A stretch of 64,000 nt of DNA from Trichuris trichiura. Taxonomy: Eukaryota; Nematoda; Enoplea; Trichinellida; Trichuridae. Both the position numbers and the translations under genes were made by a program. Of the stretch, positions 37,501 through 48,989 are shown in pieces (positions within the stretch are counted from its first letter, which is position 1; every line of letters starts with the position of its first letter). The notes beneath the pieces were generated by a model. The model saw only the letters and a list, made by a program, of their open reading frames with translations, did no database searches and was not told the origin of the DNA. The stretch covers positions 1,240,001 to 1,304,000 of the forward strand of contig JBAJFE010000025.1 in NCBI GenBank assembly GCA_037903355.1. The letters run 5' to 3'.

Positions 37501-38433
37501 CTTGCGGCTCTTCTCCTTTGTCGTTGCATTACCGCCTTTTCGATTCGTCGTCGGTCTTGCCGCGACGTGACGATACAAATCCACGTGAACAGTTCTCCCG
37601 CCATCACCTATCAGCTCGATGGACTTTGCTAGATGGTTTTCCTCGGCTATTGCAGCCATAGGCGTTACCACGGAGCCCGGTCTAGCTTTGCGACTTGTCG
37701 CGCTGCTTTGGTTCATGCTCCTTAAGTCTTTTTTGAACTCCTTCAACTTGTCGTCAATATTTTTGCTCGACGCTCTGTCGTAGGTGCGTACTTTTCGTTG
37801 GCCGCGAAAGTTGGCGTCGTCTTGACGCGCGACGAGTCTGCCGCAGCTGGAGTCGATAGCCTTTTTTGGCGTTAGACCAACTCTTAGGGAAGAGGACAAC
37901 GTGGAGGACGTTGTTGTCGACGTATCTTCCTCGCCGCTTCTTTCCGACTCGTGTCCGGACGGTAGAAGAAGAAATGGTACGGAGCGGCTCCATCGAGCCG
38001 ACTCGACATTTGGGTCCCATGCTTTGGGAGTTATGTCGTCGCTTTGAGCTTGACGACTAGAAGCGGCGGGAGGCGCCCCGCCTCTGGAAAGTCTTTGGAG
38101 GCTGCCCTCTATGGAAACGCTATTCTTGGGCTGCAGTTCTTCTTTTGGATGAGCAAAAGCGTTGGAGACGGCCAGTAAACCGGTGGAAAACTCTTCAACT
38201 TCCCAAGAAAGGAAGCTTTCCTCATTGGCATCCTCGTAGCCATTTTGTCGATTGGTTAACGATGGAGGTGGTGGCCGTAAATGGTCATCATCGTCGTCGT
38301 TATGTTCCATAATAATAGCTTGATTGTTCCAAAGTCGTTGATCGACTCTTTGTTGTTGTTGCCAAGTATCCGACGCGTAGGAAAAGCGTTTCAGTTTAGT
38401 TAACGATGTCTGCGGTTCCCGGTCGGTCGACAT
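29892..38433 (-). CDS. Unrecognised large protein, low-complexity N-terminus plus cysteine-containing C-terminus (about 869 aa)
   Basis: I do not recognise this protein. Model, in transcript order: 38433-37143, 31426-31196, 31169-31104, 31057-31029, 30934-30905, 30854-29892. Phases match and the sum is a whole number of codons. Exon 1 encodes 430 residues rich in Ser, Gln, Asp and Arg (DDDDDH, PPPPS, QQQQQ, RRNPFRNLRRLLGL) and looks disordered. The last exon (321 residues) looks globular. It opens with PAKYKNPWPKTRPMPF, then a Cys/His cluster (CCQECW...CTH...CVPC) that might bind one zinc, then a helical, Leu-rich region ending WLDNQRVALLCHLVKRML...EEHYRLLFLL. The exon 2-3 junction requires a 26-base intron, so either that region is odd or the gene starts at ATG 31188. 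A further open segment in another frame (38434-38640) could be an upstream exon. Intron 1 is 5.7 kb. Confidence 0.6.
32299..32361. repeat. (AAT)n followed by (ATT)n, self-complementary microsatellite
   Basis: About 11 AAT units run directly into about 9 ATT-type units. The whole can fold on itself. Located in the long first intron of the unrecognised minus-strand gene. A similar structure lies at 34506-34582. Confidence 0.9.
33931..33971. repeat. 18-bp inverted repeat with 5-base loop
   Basis: ACGTCTCTGTTTCATCTT pairs with AAGATGGAACAGAGACGT, with one T-G position and loop TCCTA. Similar in size to the hairpin at 19153-19193 but different in sequence. Confidence 0.8.
34506..34582. repeat. 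Second (AAT)n/(ATT)n self-complementary microsatellite
   Basis: About 11 AAT units, then TTG, then repeated ATT/TATT units. The arrangement is the same as at 32299-32361, 2.2 kb away in the same intron. Just upstream, near 34328-34342, is a short (CT)n tract. Confidence 0.9.
35878..36140. repeat. Three degenerate tandem units of about 85-91 bp
   Basis: Each unit contains GATCGA, then GGGAATT (35898, 35983, 36074), then TATGCAAAT (about 35913, 35996, 36088), a T/A-rich run and CTTATC. Spacing is 85 and 91 bases. Located in the long intron of the minus-strand gene. Each unit carries one octamer site. Confidence 0.8.
36764..36783. repeat. (CG)10 tract, potential Z-DNA
   Basis: Ten alternating CG dinucleotides, the classic left-handed-helix-forming sequence, about 360 bases from the donor end of the first coding exon of the minus-strand gene. 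Confidence 0.9.
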
Positions 38434-41400
38434 TTCGCCACGGGGCTCATAGGCGGAATGGCAAGCAGCGGATGGTGCTCATTGCCCGCGCCGTCGGTGC
38501 AGAAGAAATCCATGCAATCCGCCGTTTCCGTAACGCATAATTGCAGTTGCGACAGCCATCTGGCAAAAGAGACCCAACGGAAGAATCCTGAGGCAAACTT
38601 TCGCCCTTGCAGCTTCCCGCGCTTGGCCGACCACCACTGGTAGCAATTGTGTGTAAAGAGTCAGTGCGCCAAATGGAGCGCGTCGACGGCCGGGTCGTCG
38701 CCTATTCTAACGCTCATTTGCTCCCGCGAAGGCGGCGGCGGCGGCGGCGCACATTCGGAAAACCGAACGTCGTCGTACAAAGGGAGAACCTTTTGCGCTT
38801 AGACGGCCACTACCGTTCGGTCTTTGCGTGGGCAAACACAAGTCCGTCAATGACCGTTGCTTGCGTAGCTTTCATGCCGTTGTCCTAAGGCAAATATAGA
38901 GCGAGTTGCAGTAAAGAGCCGCGCGCGCGCAATCCAGTTGGATGAGACTGGATTTTGCCCACCTTTCTCATGTGCATGGCAAAAGTGCGCATGACATATC
39001 AACGCCACCTGACGACTACGACTACGACCGAGGCGCATTACGCCAACAACTACTCTCTTTTCATCCAGCTTCCAGGTCGTCATCGTCATCGTCTTCTCTT
39101 GGGACTTCTTGCCACCCTTCTCTTATCTCTGTTGCAATTTTGAGCCAAAGGCTAATCATTTTTAGTTGGGCCCATTTCTTGCCGTATCATATTGTTGACA
39201 ACTTTGAGATATCCTATCAACTGATCACTTTGGAAATCGATGGAAAAAGAAATACGAGAAGCTTGCTTGCTTCCTCCGCTGCCATCGCTTCCTGTTCGAC
39301 AAGTATTCGCTGCCTAATCCTATTCATTTCGACCGGACGGAGTCGCTGAGATTTAGCGCGGGTCAACTTGTTTTGCCCCTTTTTCTTGTCAACAAAAAAG
39401 ATGAACCATTACAAGAGAGCCCTCCGTGTGCCTCATTTTTTACGTTTTCATCTCTAAACTTAATGCGGACATAAAAGCAACGAATTGGATGTTAAGCTCT
39501 TTTCGGATGGTTATGCTAGTATATATAGCAGACGCTGCTGCACGGGGAGAAAAAGGACAAACGATTGCACACAACTCGTAGGCGAGTCAGCTGCGCTGTT
39601 GTGGGTTGCGTAAATGGGCCTCATCGTTTAGGAGAAATTCGTTTTCTTACGGCGCCTACTTTTGAGGTAGCCAAGTAATCATTGCCATTGGTGTCAGCCC
39701 GTGGAAACGGACCTTTCAATCATTAATCACTCCAAGAAGGTTGAACAAGATATCCGCCTACGTTTCGGCCAAGGCCAGCTGTCCAAAGTGTTGAATTTTT
39801 TCTTGTATTCTCATTAAGCCTGATTTTATAGCTATCAAAAGGGATTATCCCTTTTTTGGGTGTTCGTAGGTTCAACAGGGTGATGACTCATTGTGTTGTA
39901 AGCATTGTTAGCCTAATGGCGAGTAGGGGATCAAATATTTTGTCACCATCATACACTAATGGACTTTGACAAATTGGCGACGCGAAGAATTTTTCAATCG
40001 CCGATTGCCGCGCGCGCCCCTAACTTTAAAAGTGTACATATTGCGTGCAAAAAGGTCGTCAATTCAACCGCAAAGCGGCCGAAACGATCGGCCGAATTTG
40101 CGACGCGCGGCGCGATTTCGGAAAACGCTTCATAAAAGCTGTCGTTTGTCCGTCGATTTATGGGCTCTCCAAAGAGGCGTTCAACATTTGGCGCGCCAAT
40201 GCTTTTAAGGCTAAAATTTTGCATACTCCCCCGCCGCGTCGCTTCAATTGACAGATTTTTATGCCTTATTAGGCGCGTATATTTTCATTTAACGTTGCTG
40301 TCTCTGTCTGGCGGCCAGCTGGCTTTTAGCCACGTGAAAAGTATGGCGTCAGCCATTTCTGCATGTTTTGATCGCTTGCGCAATGTTGTGTCAGCGGAAC
40401 GCCATCGTCAAGATGAAGTAATGCGCAGGCGTCTCACTTTGGCTGATGGGCCACCCACGTTTCTATTTCGCTTATATAGTTGAGGTGTTGGATAACGATA
40501 AACCGGTATTATACGCAAAAGTCGAATGCCCTTTTAAGGAAGGAGAGATATTTCATCGTCAGGCAACAAGTTTTCTCTTATTAGTAGTCTGCTTTGCCGC
40601 AGTAATGTTTAGCTATCGTTTAATGAACGAAAATAACCTGTAAATGCGCGCTACGTTAACTATACCTTCTATGGTGATCCTACTGAGCAGCATGACGTCA
40701 TTACCATTTGATATTATTTTAAGGATGGACCCCCATGGATGATGGGCTTCCTTTGTTTCGAACATTATTTTAGCTCCATTGCGTGTCATTGAAAAGCGTG
40801 AAGCCATGAATCCCGAATTTGTGACAGATTCGGTCTAATGCGTAAATTTGATTTTTCGGGATTCAGCATTATTAGGCTTGTTGTATCGCATGAGAATTAT
40901 TAGCTTTTTTCCCGGTTTTAAGTTTGGCCACGCGTGGGTTACTTTGGCTGGTAAGAAAAGGGCCCATTGCGATACTGCTTTTCTACATGCGATTTATGCT
41001 TCATTAAAAGCAGCAGGAAATGATCGTTGATCGTAATGGAATTTTAGTCGAGTCTGCATGCGAGTAGAGACGTCAACAGCGTTGAAGAAAATTGAACGAC
41101 GCGGTAGTTTTCCGTAACTTCTTGCGCGTGCATAAGTAGTCATTCTACCCTAACGTAGTTGGAGTAAGTATAGTAATTTTTTTGATGCGTAAATAGCAGG
41201 CTATTTTGCAAGTTTTTCAAGCGTGAAGCTTTTTCCCAAGTTTTACTAATTGCGCGTTGGGAGCATTTGACGCGGGAAGGAAAGCAAAAAATATTTTTTT
41301 ATTCGCTTTCTCTTATTATGTTGCCCATTCGGAGAATGGCTGGAGAAAAGCTAAGTTTTCTAAGGCTTAAAAATGTTCAACTTATGCTATTAATAAGAGC

Positions 41401-43711
41401 CTTTTTCTAGGCACGCGTTGATGTATAGCTCGCAAAATAGGGCTATGTTTATTTCAGGCTATTTTAGGTTGTTCTATGTTTGTTCGTGATGAATGGCTAC
41501 TATTAATAATAGTAGTGTTTTAAGAAAACAGTGAAAGTAAAATGCAAATATTTTCAAAAAAGTCTATGTCACTTATCGCATATGACCATTTGTACGTGCG
41601 GCTGTTGATCACTCAGTTTCAGCTTTAATACTTTACGTTAGGCGGGATAGCCGTTAAGGAGAAGCGGGAAAAATTATTCCGCAAGAGAATGTCGCGTAGC
41701 AGTTTTTTCTTTTCGTAGAAAGAGATCAAAGTGTCAAGTCAAATTTTATAACGCTCAAAGCGGTAGTTATCCTAATGAAAATGGTCATTTTCTAAAAAAA
41801 GCCTTTCCGCAGCAATGAAAGTGTAAAGTCTATTTGCATAGTTGGCGCTATCTAAGGACGCTCCTGTTGAATAGCAGAGAATTGTTAGCGTTTCCAGCTT
41901 TGTACCGTTAAAGAGAACTCCATTTTTGACCAACTAATAACTTAACTCTCGAAAGAATGATTTTTTCGTCTCCCGCCTTTATGCGGCTTTTTATTTTGCT
42001 CATTTCTGAAATTAAACTAAAATTTAACATGCCTCCTTAGCCATTCGTGCTTCCGTCAGGGCGGGAACCTGATTATTTGGTTTAACCTTACAAGAGATAG
42101 TTCGGTTAAGGTAATAACTCTTTTTTTCTCGAATGGTTGGAAAAATGGTTGGTCCCGAATCCCGAATGAGCTAAAATCAGGTGACGTCCACCAACGGCGT
42201 TTCGAAGCTGCTCTACAACAATGCAAAAATAGGCTTTATGGTTGAAATTTAACCCATATTTGACAGCAGCAGTCAAACCCTTCGTATCAGTAATCGTCCA
42301 GGAGAAACGTATATCGACCGTATGCAATAAAGATGTCCAGGTTCACTTTATCGCCGCCTGTGTTTGTAACCTTTTTTTCTTTTTTTTTGTAGCCATTTTT
42401 CGTTCTTCTATGGTGCACATCGTGGCAAGTTCGAGTTGCTTTGCCTTAAGCTTGCTCTCCTTGAACTCACAGTGGTCAAGGGCTATTTAAATTTACACGG
42501 ATTGTACCTGCATTCTGTTGCGCCTTACTGTAGTATCTCGCGAGTCCGCGCTGTTCGAATAAAATAGCTTCAAGGGCATGCAGATGAAGGAACGTCGCGC
42601 GACTGTCCAAGTAGTAACTTTCGCTTTTGGTTAAGAGCGCTACAAACTGTAAGCAGTGGACTGCCGATGGACTAACGAACTTCAAAAATTGATTATTCAA
42701 ATTAGGATCATAAAGTTAGGTCATAATTGAGCTCGTAGGGTCCGTTGGCGTCAAGCAGCTCGATTTTGTTGCTTCCTTTTGCATATGCTTTAAAGCGCGA
42801 AAGGGGAAAAGACAATTTTTTTTAAAAACGCCGTCCCAGATTCCACGATTGATAAAATAGCGCGGAAAGCGATGTTTTCAATGGCGATATTTCAGCTTTG
42901 AAAATGAAAATGTCCTACGCGAATGCAGAAACCGTATTGAAGTTTAAGGCTGAAATTATTCAACAGTTTGCTTATATCGGCGGTTGAGAGACTGAGCCGA
43001 AGGACAGAGTTCAACTTTAACTTTACTTCTTTTCAGCTTTACGCGTCATGCTAGCCAGCGAAAGGGATGCGCCTTTTTTTAAATGAGTACCATCACCGTC
43101 GGTACTACTTACGTTGACGTTGTTCAGTTTTGTTGCCTAATAAGGAAAGGACAACTATACATGGCCGTTCCGTCGTCAGGACCATTTATGCAAATAAGTA
43201 TGCTTGGACTTAATCAAGCTTTGTGGTTTCCGTCTAGTTTCGTTCGCTTGACTTCCTTTCCGGGTGAAACAGCAAAGTATGACGTAATGAAGGCCGGCGG
43301 CAGCTGCTTTTCGCCAATGACCATAACAATGGTTGATTGGGGCCGGCTGGACGTATTCATTGTGACCAAGGTTGACGGAGACAACCGTCCAAACAATGTT
43401 GCAACTATTGAGAATGCCACTGGGCAAAGTGGATGCTTGTGAAAAGCCGCCGCTGGCTATTGTTCTCAATTGGGTTGAAACCCTGAAAAGCTTTTGATGG
43501 CTACGGCTGGAACTATGCCACCGTAACGTTAGCGGCTCCCATTCGAAGTGGGTTCGTTCGTTTCGGCTAATTTCAGCGGCGCGGACATTTGGAAAAATTC
43601 CACACTGTTAACTGCCCAACTTTTTTGCACCAACGATGCCGTAGGTTACCTTCGACTGATGTCTGTCCAGCATAGTTATATGGTTGCAGCTAGCGACGAC
43701 AGCCGGACGAG
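38434..43711. other. Intergenic region upstream of two divergent genes
   Basis: It separates the starts of the minus-strand unknown gene and the ZP gene. I support no gene. Two stretches have mild coding character without recognisable homology: 40045-40248 (+; GC-richer, basic, 68 codons) and 43083-43442 (+; 119 codons). TTCGGGATTC-type motifs occur at about 40807, 40855 and 42156. It is the likely site of both promoters. Confidence 0.45.
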
Positions 43712-45521
43712 ATGAAAGCAACATTTGCCCTCCTCCTCTCCTTTGGATGTTTGATAGCACTGGTGAGACTTACTTCAACTATCTCTATATACATATATAT
43801 GAGCTTTATCATTTCAGAATGGCGGAAGACCTTTCGTAGATGACAACGAAGTTGTCGGTCAGTTTCACTGATAGTCCAATAAGAGCTCTTTAAAAGTTTT
43901 GCTTTCTAGGACTGCCGAAAGTTGTTTGCGATCAGAATGTCATATCTTTCAACATTACAACGAGAAAGCCTTTGATTGGTCATCTTTACGTAAAGGGATC
44001 GTTTGAAAGGGAGGAATGCAGAAAAGACTTTATGTCCAACACCAAAAAAGAGGCGTCAATTTCGGTTAAGGTTTCGCAGTGTAGCATAAAACGAATGCGA
44101 CAGGTAGATGGCGTCAGTTATCGATTTCTTTATCAACTTATTATCAACTGCAGACGCATTCGTCAAGCTATGATGTCGTTTTCGTCGTCAACTTTCATCC
44201 TCTGTTCATTACCAAACTGGACAGAGCCTATAATGCGAGATGCTTCTACGGTCAACATGAAAAGCCCGTTACAACGAAGTTGGATATAAAGTTAGTCGCA
44301 AAGAATGTTTTCAATTATTTAAATATGCAAATTTGCTTTAATAAGCACGTTGGCGACGGACTCCGTTTATGCGGACTCAAATATGCTGCCAAATTGCCAA
44401 TATACTATCAGAGCAAATACGCTTAGCGGTCCGGTGGTTCGCTTCGTCGACGTAGGCGACATTGTTGTTCATCGATGGGAATGCGACAACCGCAAGCGTA
44501 ACGTGTCGACTTGGATTGGTCGCCTAAAGGGTTTTCTTCCATTTCAGCCTCCTTCGGTATGCTGGTGAAAAATTGCTTTGTCAGCGACGGAGCCGGCAGG
44601 TCGGTTCGAATTTTGGACAGCAAAGGGTGAAGATGCAAAGCTTTTTCCCGCCGCGCGATCATTATTCCGCCGCCTTCTTGCAGTTGCTCCATGTTGACGC
44701 CGATCATTCAAGGGAATTTACAATACAGCGCAAGCGCCAATTTAGCTTCGGTCCAAGTGTGGGCTTACAAGTTTCCCGACCGCTCCGACCTCTTTTTTCA
44801 ATGTCAAATTCAACTGTGCCATAAAGAGAAGAAGGAATGCTCGGGCGTCACCGTAACGTCGACAGCGACGGCACGTAGTGAATTCGCTTTTAAAAATTAT
44901 GTTTTCCAGCCGCCCAGATGCCCTACCGAGCTTATGGAACCTGAAAATCAAATACCAATGACAACATTGGCTACAGACTCGGCTACTTACGTCATAGGGA
45001 CATTTGAAAACTTTGGAAACGACATAGACGAAGGCGAGAGATCAACGCCGTCCGTCGTACCTTATCAGCAGAAGTTGAAAAGAAGCGTTCTTCTAAATAA
45101 TAAGAGTAGCAGCGGAGGCAGCGAGGTTTGGACAAACGATTCGGACCAAATGACCATCGCCGCTTACGTGAAATTCCACGTTCAAAATGCGTCCCATATT
45201 TTCAACGTGACCACCGGTCGTGTTCGCGTAAGCGACGTAGGCGACGAGATTACCGCAAAAGGTTGGAACAGCGTAGACGAAGAGTAGTCGGCCCCCCACG
45301 TTGCTAATGAATTTCTTGCAGCCAACAAAGCAAAGAAAAAAAGAGAGGACTGCTTTGTTTGTCTCAGTCGCATTGGTTATTCGTTGCTTATTCAAGCGGC
45401 TGTAGCGCTTGGGATTTTAAATTTACTTCAACTTTTCGGCATATGCCATCTTTGGGCTAAGGGAAGGCAGCAACCGCAATTGGACCCGCTCGACATCGAC
45501 GATAGTTTCAAGAGAAGCTGA
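43712..45521 (+). CDS. Cuticlin-like ZP-domain transmembrane protein (8 exons, 476 aa)
   Basis: ZP proteins of this type are secreted precursors that polymerise into cuticle or apical matrix. Exons: 43712-43762, 43818-43857, 43910-44103, 44154-44290, 44346-44497, 44548-44626, 44684-45261, 45322-45521. Features: signal peptide in exon 1 (KATFALLLSFGCLIAL), ZP-N with conserved cysteines starting VVCDQN, ZP-C containing PSFGMLVKNCFVSDGAG (the cuticlin hallmark SFGMLVxxCFVxDG), then a QVWAYKFPDRSDLFFQCQI stretch typical of the domain end. A KLKR-S furin-type site sits near residue 351, and a C-terminal hydrophobic helix (about 427-452) is followed by a short acidic tail. The exon 7 frame runs to a nearby stop if the last intron is retained, which would give a secreted form without anchor. 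The family is clear; the exact cuticlin orthologue is not. Confidence 0.88.
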
Positions 45522-45911
45522 AGGTCGAAGACGGAGCGCGAACAACGTCTTGGCTGGGCGAGGAAACCGCGTTAGCGCTATTGGAACCTACTTATCATTT
45601 AAAGTATACTGTATGAACAAAGCGTATGCGTTCATTCTTTCGCTGTGCAACGTTCCGCGTTATTGATTTAAGCATAATTCTCCTAAGCGCGCTGCGGAAA
45701 AGTTGACGTAGTTTTTAGCACGATTTCATTTCCGTCACTTCGTCTCGATATAGCGACACGACAAACCGTTAAGCGGCAAATTTTGGCAACGACAAGTAAA
45801 AACCAAACGTAAGACTAAGCAGCGTTGTAACCAGCCGCTCTCAAGACGTAAGACGCATTGAAATGATAATTCTCGTTTTAGATAGCTAATAGCGTTGTCG
45901 GCTTGAATTTG

Positions 45912-45917
45912 AATAAA
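45912..45917 (+). terminator. Probable poly(A) signal AATAAA of the ZP gene
   Basis: AATAAA about 390 bases past the ZP stop codon, followed by an AT-rich stretch; the remaining 600 bases to Rab5 contain no other gene. Confidence 0.5.
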
Positions 45918-46507
45918 TAATAATTTTTAAAAAATGTTTACCTTCATTGTAGAGTTGTTTTCCGGCGTTATTTGACTTTTTAGTTCTCGCAGTTACTAGT
46001 CATGCTAAAGTAACCTGCGCATATTTAAAAGGTAGTCTGTAAAGGCGAAGGATTTTTCCGTGCAATGGAAAACTAGTTGTTGATAGTTTTCTTTGCTCAT
46101 CCGTTTGGAAATAAAGCAGCTTTGCGTTCGAACGTTCGAATATTTTTGTTGGCCCAAAGTCCAGTCAATTATTAGCGGTCACCGGTTGGCGGTACGACAG
46201 TATGCAAGCGTTTATTCCTACTTGACGAGCTTTGCAGTTGTTGCTGCGCAAGAGTTGTTGCCTTTTGCAATTTATCTCCGTGAACCTGTTAGCGAGCGAG
46301 ATTTACATTTTCTCTCTTTTCATATTCGGTTCGAGCTGAGTCACCTTGACTGCGTGCAATTTTTTTTGCGATTACACCTGTGATTCACCCCGTCTTTTAC
46401 TCGTTCTTCTTCGTGTCGCCCTTTGATAGGACGTGTATTTGATTTTTAATGCTTTCCAATTGGTCTGCCACGCGGTGTGAATATTATTTCTTTTTTTTTT
46501 ACTTTCC

Positions 46508-46509
46508 AG
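46508..46509 (+). promoter_or_regulatory. Likely trans-splice (or 5' UTR) acceptor of Rab5
   Basis: A T-run then ACTTTCCAG ends seven bases before the Rab5 ATG. With no in-frame coding upstream, this is best read as a spliced-leader acceptor. Equivalent acceptors precede the FRS2-like, p53-like and LIM genes. Confidence 0.5.
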
Positions 46510-46516
46510 TTGCTTC

Positions 46517-48989
46517 ATGGCGAATCGATCTGCTGGCACGCGTCCGAACGGCACAGCTCCGACCAAAATTTTTTTATTCAAACTGGTCCTATTAGGCGAA
46601 TCTGCCGTTGGCAAATCTTCTTTGGTTCTCCGGTTTGCCAAGGGTCAGTTTCACGAGTATCAGGAGTCTACCATTGGAGGTAACCAACGCTGTGTCGCCC
46701 TGTTGAACTTTGGACAAATGCTCATTGCTTTTGCGCGCTGTATACGCTTACGTCGGTCTTTTTTTTAGCCGCTTTTCTCACGCAGAGCGTTTGCATGGAC
46801 GATATGACGGTTAAGTTCGAAATTTGGGACACCGCCGGCCAGGAGCGGTACCATAGCTTGGCTCCAATGTACTACCGCGGAGCCCAAGCGGCTATTGTTG
46901 TTTACGACGTTACCAATCAAGTCCGATTACTTATTCATTTATTGTTTCTACTAGAAACAGGTTTTTTCATTTTTCAGGAATCTTTCACCAAAGCGAAAAA
47001 TTGGGTTAATGAATTGCAAAGGCAAGCACTTCCCAATATTGTTATCGCTTTGGCCGGCAACAAAGCCGACTTAGCCAACAAGCGTATGGTGGATTTTAGC
47101 GTACGTTGCTGTTGCCTATTATTGGCAGTTATTTCAAAAATTGTCCGACATTTTAGGAAGCGCAGTCGTACGCGGAAGAGCACGGGCTACTTTTTATGGA
47201 AACTTCAGCTAAAAGTGCAATGAACGTAAACGATATCTTCCAAGCAATCGGTACTGCTTCGCTTGATTTATTATTCTTAAATTACCAAAAAATAATCCTA
47301 TTATTCAATATTTTATTTAAAGTAACAGATAGGCAGAGCAGTGATGCCAACGTTGTTTTCTCTATCCTGTACGCAATGAAATTAGATTGTCGCCATTGGG
47401 GCGTGCGTTAATCTAAACACAATGACTTATGCGCTTTCGCGCTGTTGCAAAGTCACAATGCTCTGTCCTTATTGGATCGTAGTCAATTTCTGTTGTTTTT
47501 CTTTCATCTACCCTTCTTCCGGTTGGCGTGTGGCTTTGCAAAGTCCTTCGTCGTGACTACTTTTGTTTTAATAGGCCTCTTGCCCAATTGTTGCGTAAAA
47601 CCGCGAAAGAAATGTGACGCGTAAACGTGGAAACGCTCGGCGGCGAGCTGTAGCCTAAGGTTGATGATCTGTTTAATGCTTCGCAGGTACAGTTCCTTAC
47701 TGTAATCAACTAATTCCATTCTTTATTGCGTACCAACGCCGAAAGTTATTGTAAACGAATAAGGATTAGCTGCCTATGGAAAGGACTTCATTATTGAAAA
47801 ATAATATCAACTTTTCCTTAGCTACATTGTTGCCTGACAAAAAACAGAAACAGCCACTGCGTAGCTGCATGCCTCGCCGAGGTGAGCGGGGCCGTAAAGT
47901 GGCTTTTAAATACTTTGTTATCAGCTTTAATCTGTCTTCCGCGACTCCCTTGCGGAAAATGTACGCCCTCTCGAGGGGCGGTCGCTTAGCGCAGTTGATG
48001 ACGTCACAATCGTTGCTTAGATGGCCGTACTTTTCGCGCCACAACAATTTGTCACCATCTTCTGGGAGCGGTTTCGCTTTCCAATCGCTCCTGCCTGTTC
48101 AACGTTTTTACGAGTGCGCAGGTTCTGTTTCTTACTGTATTCTAATTTTATCGAAGTAGAAATTATTTGAACCGTTCCCAACGTAAAAGGTTTCCTTTCT
48201 TTAAAAAACAAATTCCGCAACCTCGACGCGCTGTGTTTCTCCTTTGATGCGTGGGCGGCTTTGACGTAGTTTTCGTTCGCTACGTCGCGCCTATTGATAT
48301 CTCATTTTTCGCTGCCTTATTTTTGATTTTATGAAGCGAACAGCCGCGCTTGACGAGCAAGCCCAATCAATAATTTTGATTTTGTAGTCCGGTGGGATCG
48401 GTTGCGAAATTGCGAACGAGCGGACAGACTTTGACCGCGATAGAATTGCCTATACGAAGAATGTAAATGTCCCATTTTTTCTTAATTTCAAAAACGGATC
48501 GCGTCGAGTACCTCTCAAAAAATTATGATACTTTCCGCGAGCATCGGTTTCTGTTAATGAGCTCATTTGCGTTGTATGAATAGCAGCGTTTGTGCCCACA
48601 GCTTCGACGCAATTGCTGTTGTGTAAATAGCATTTCGCAAGCCGCTCGAACGAGTTGCGTAGTCACTTTTTAAAATGTAACTTTGTTTTTATTATCACGC
48701 GAAGCCGTGGTGGGGATTTAGAATTCGAAAAGTGAAGGAAATGCAGGTACAATACTGTTATACTGTAAAATACAAAGTGCGGAATTGATTTGTCAGTTTT
48801 TGCTTATCTTTGACGACTTTGATTTGTTTAATGTTTTTTTATCTTGTTGTTGTTTTTTTTTTAGCAAAAAAGCTTCCGAAAACTGAAACATCCGGTGGTG
48901 GTCCGGCGGGAACCGGTCGGCAAGGCATTGACCTGAATCGAAGCGATCAAAGAGGTGGCACCTCCGGCAGCGGTTCGTGCTGTAAATAG
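46517..48989 (+). CDS. rab-5: Rab5 GTPase (5 exons, 218 aa)
   Basis: Rab5 controls early-endosome fusion and endocytic uptake. Exons: 46517-46679, 46769-46920, 46978-47100, 47157-47250, 48865-48989, all in phase. Motifs: P-loop GESAVGKSS (27-35), effector region with [29 protein letters not shown] (switch II, 74-93), NKAD (133-136), ETSAK (about 160), and a C-terminal double cysteine in GSCCK for geranylgeranylation. Length equals that of typical Rab5 (about 215). The Rab5-specific [12 protein letters not shown] and AKKLPK segments separate it from Rab21/22. The last intron is unusually long (1.6 kb) and carries antisense coding-like sequence. Confidence 0.97.
47504..48094 (-). CDS. Possible antisense gene nested in Rab5 intron 4 (uncertain exons)
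   Basis: Two minus-strand segments look protein-coding. The first starts after an acceptor at 48095 and runs to about 47870. It reads [15 protein letters not shown], then [20 protein letters not shown]. The second runs from about 47719 to a stop at 47504 and is basic ([18 protein letters not shown], ending [10 protein letters not shown]). The composition resembles a small mitochondrial or ribosome-associated protein, but I cannot assign a family, and I could not find a splice pair joining the segments in frame. A 5' exon is also missing. Treat it as a candidate, not a finished model. Confidence 0.35.

Noticed and set aside
43083..43442. 119-codon frame upstream of the ZP gene
   Set aside because: No domain, no splice context and a competing antisense frame; coding status not supported.
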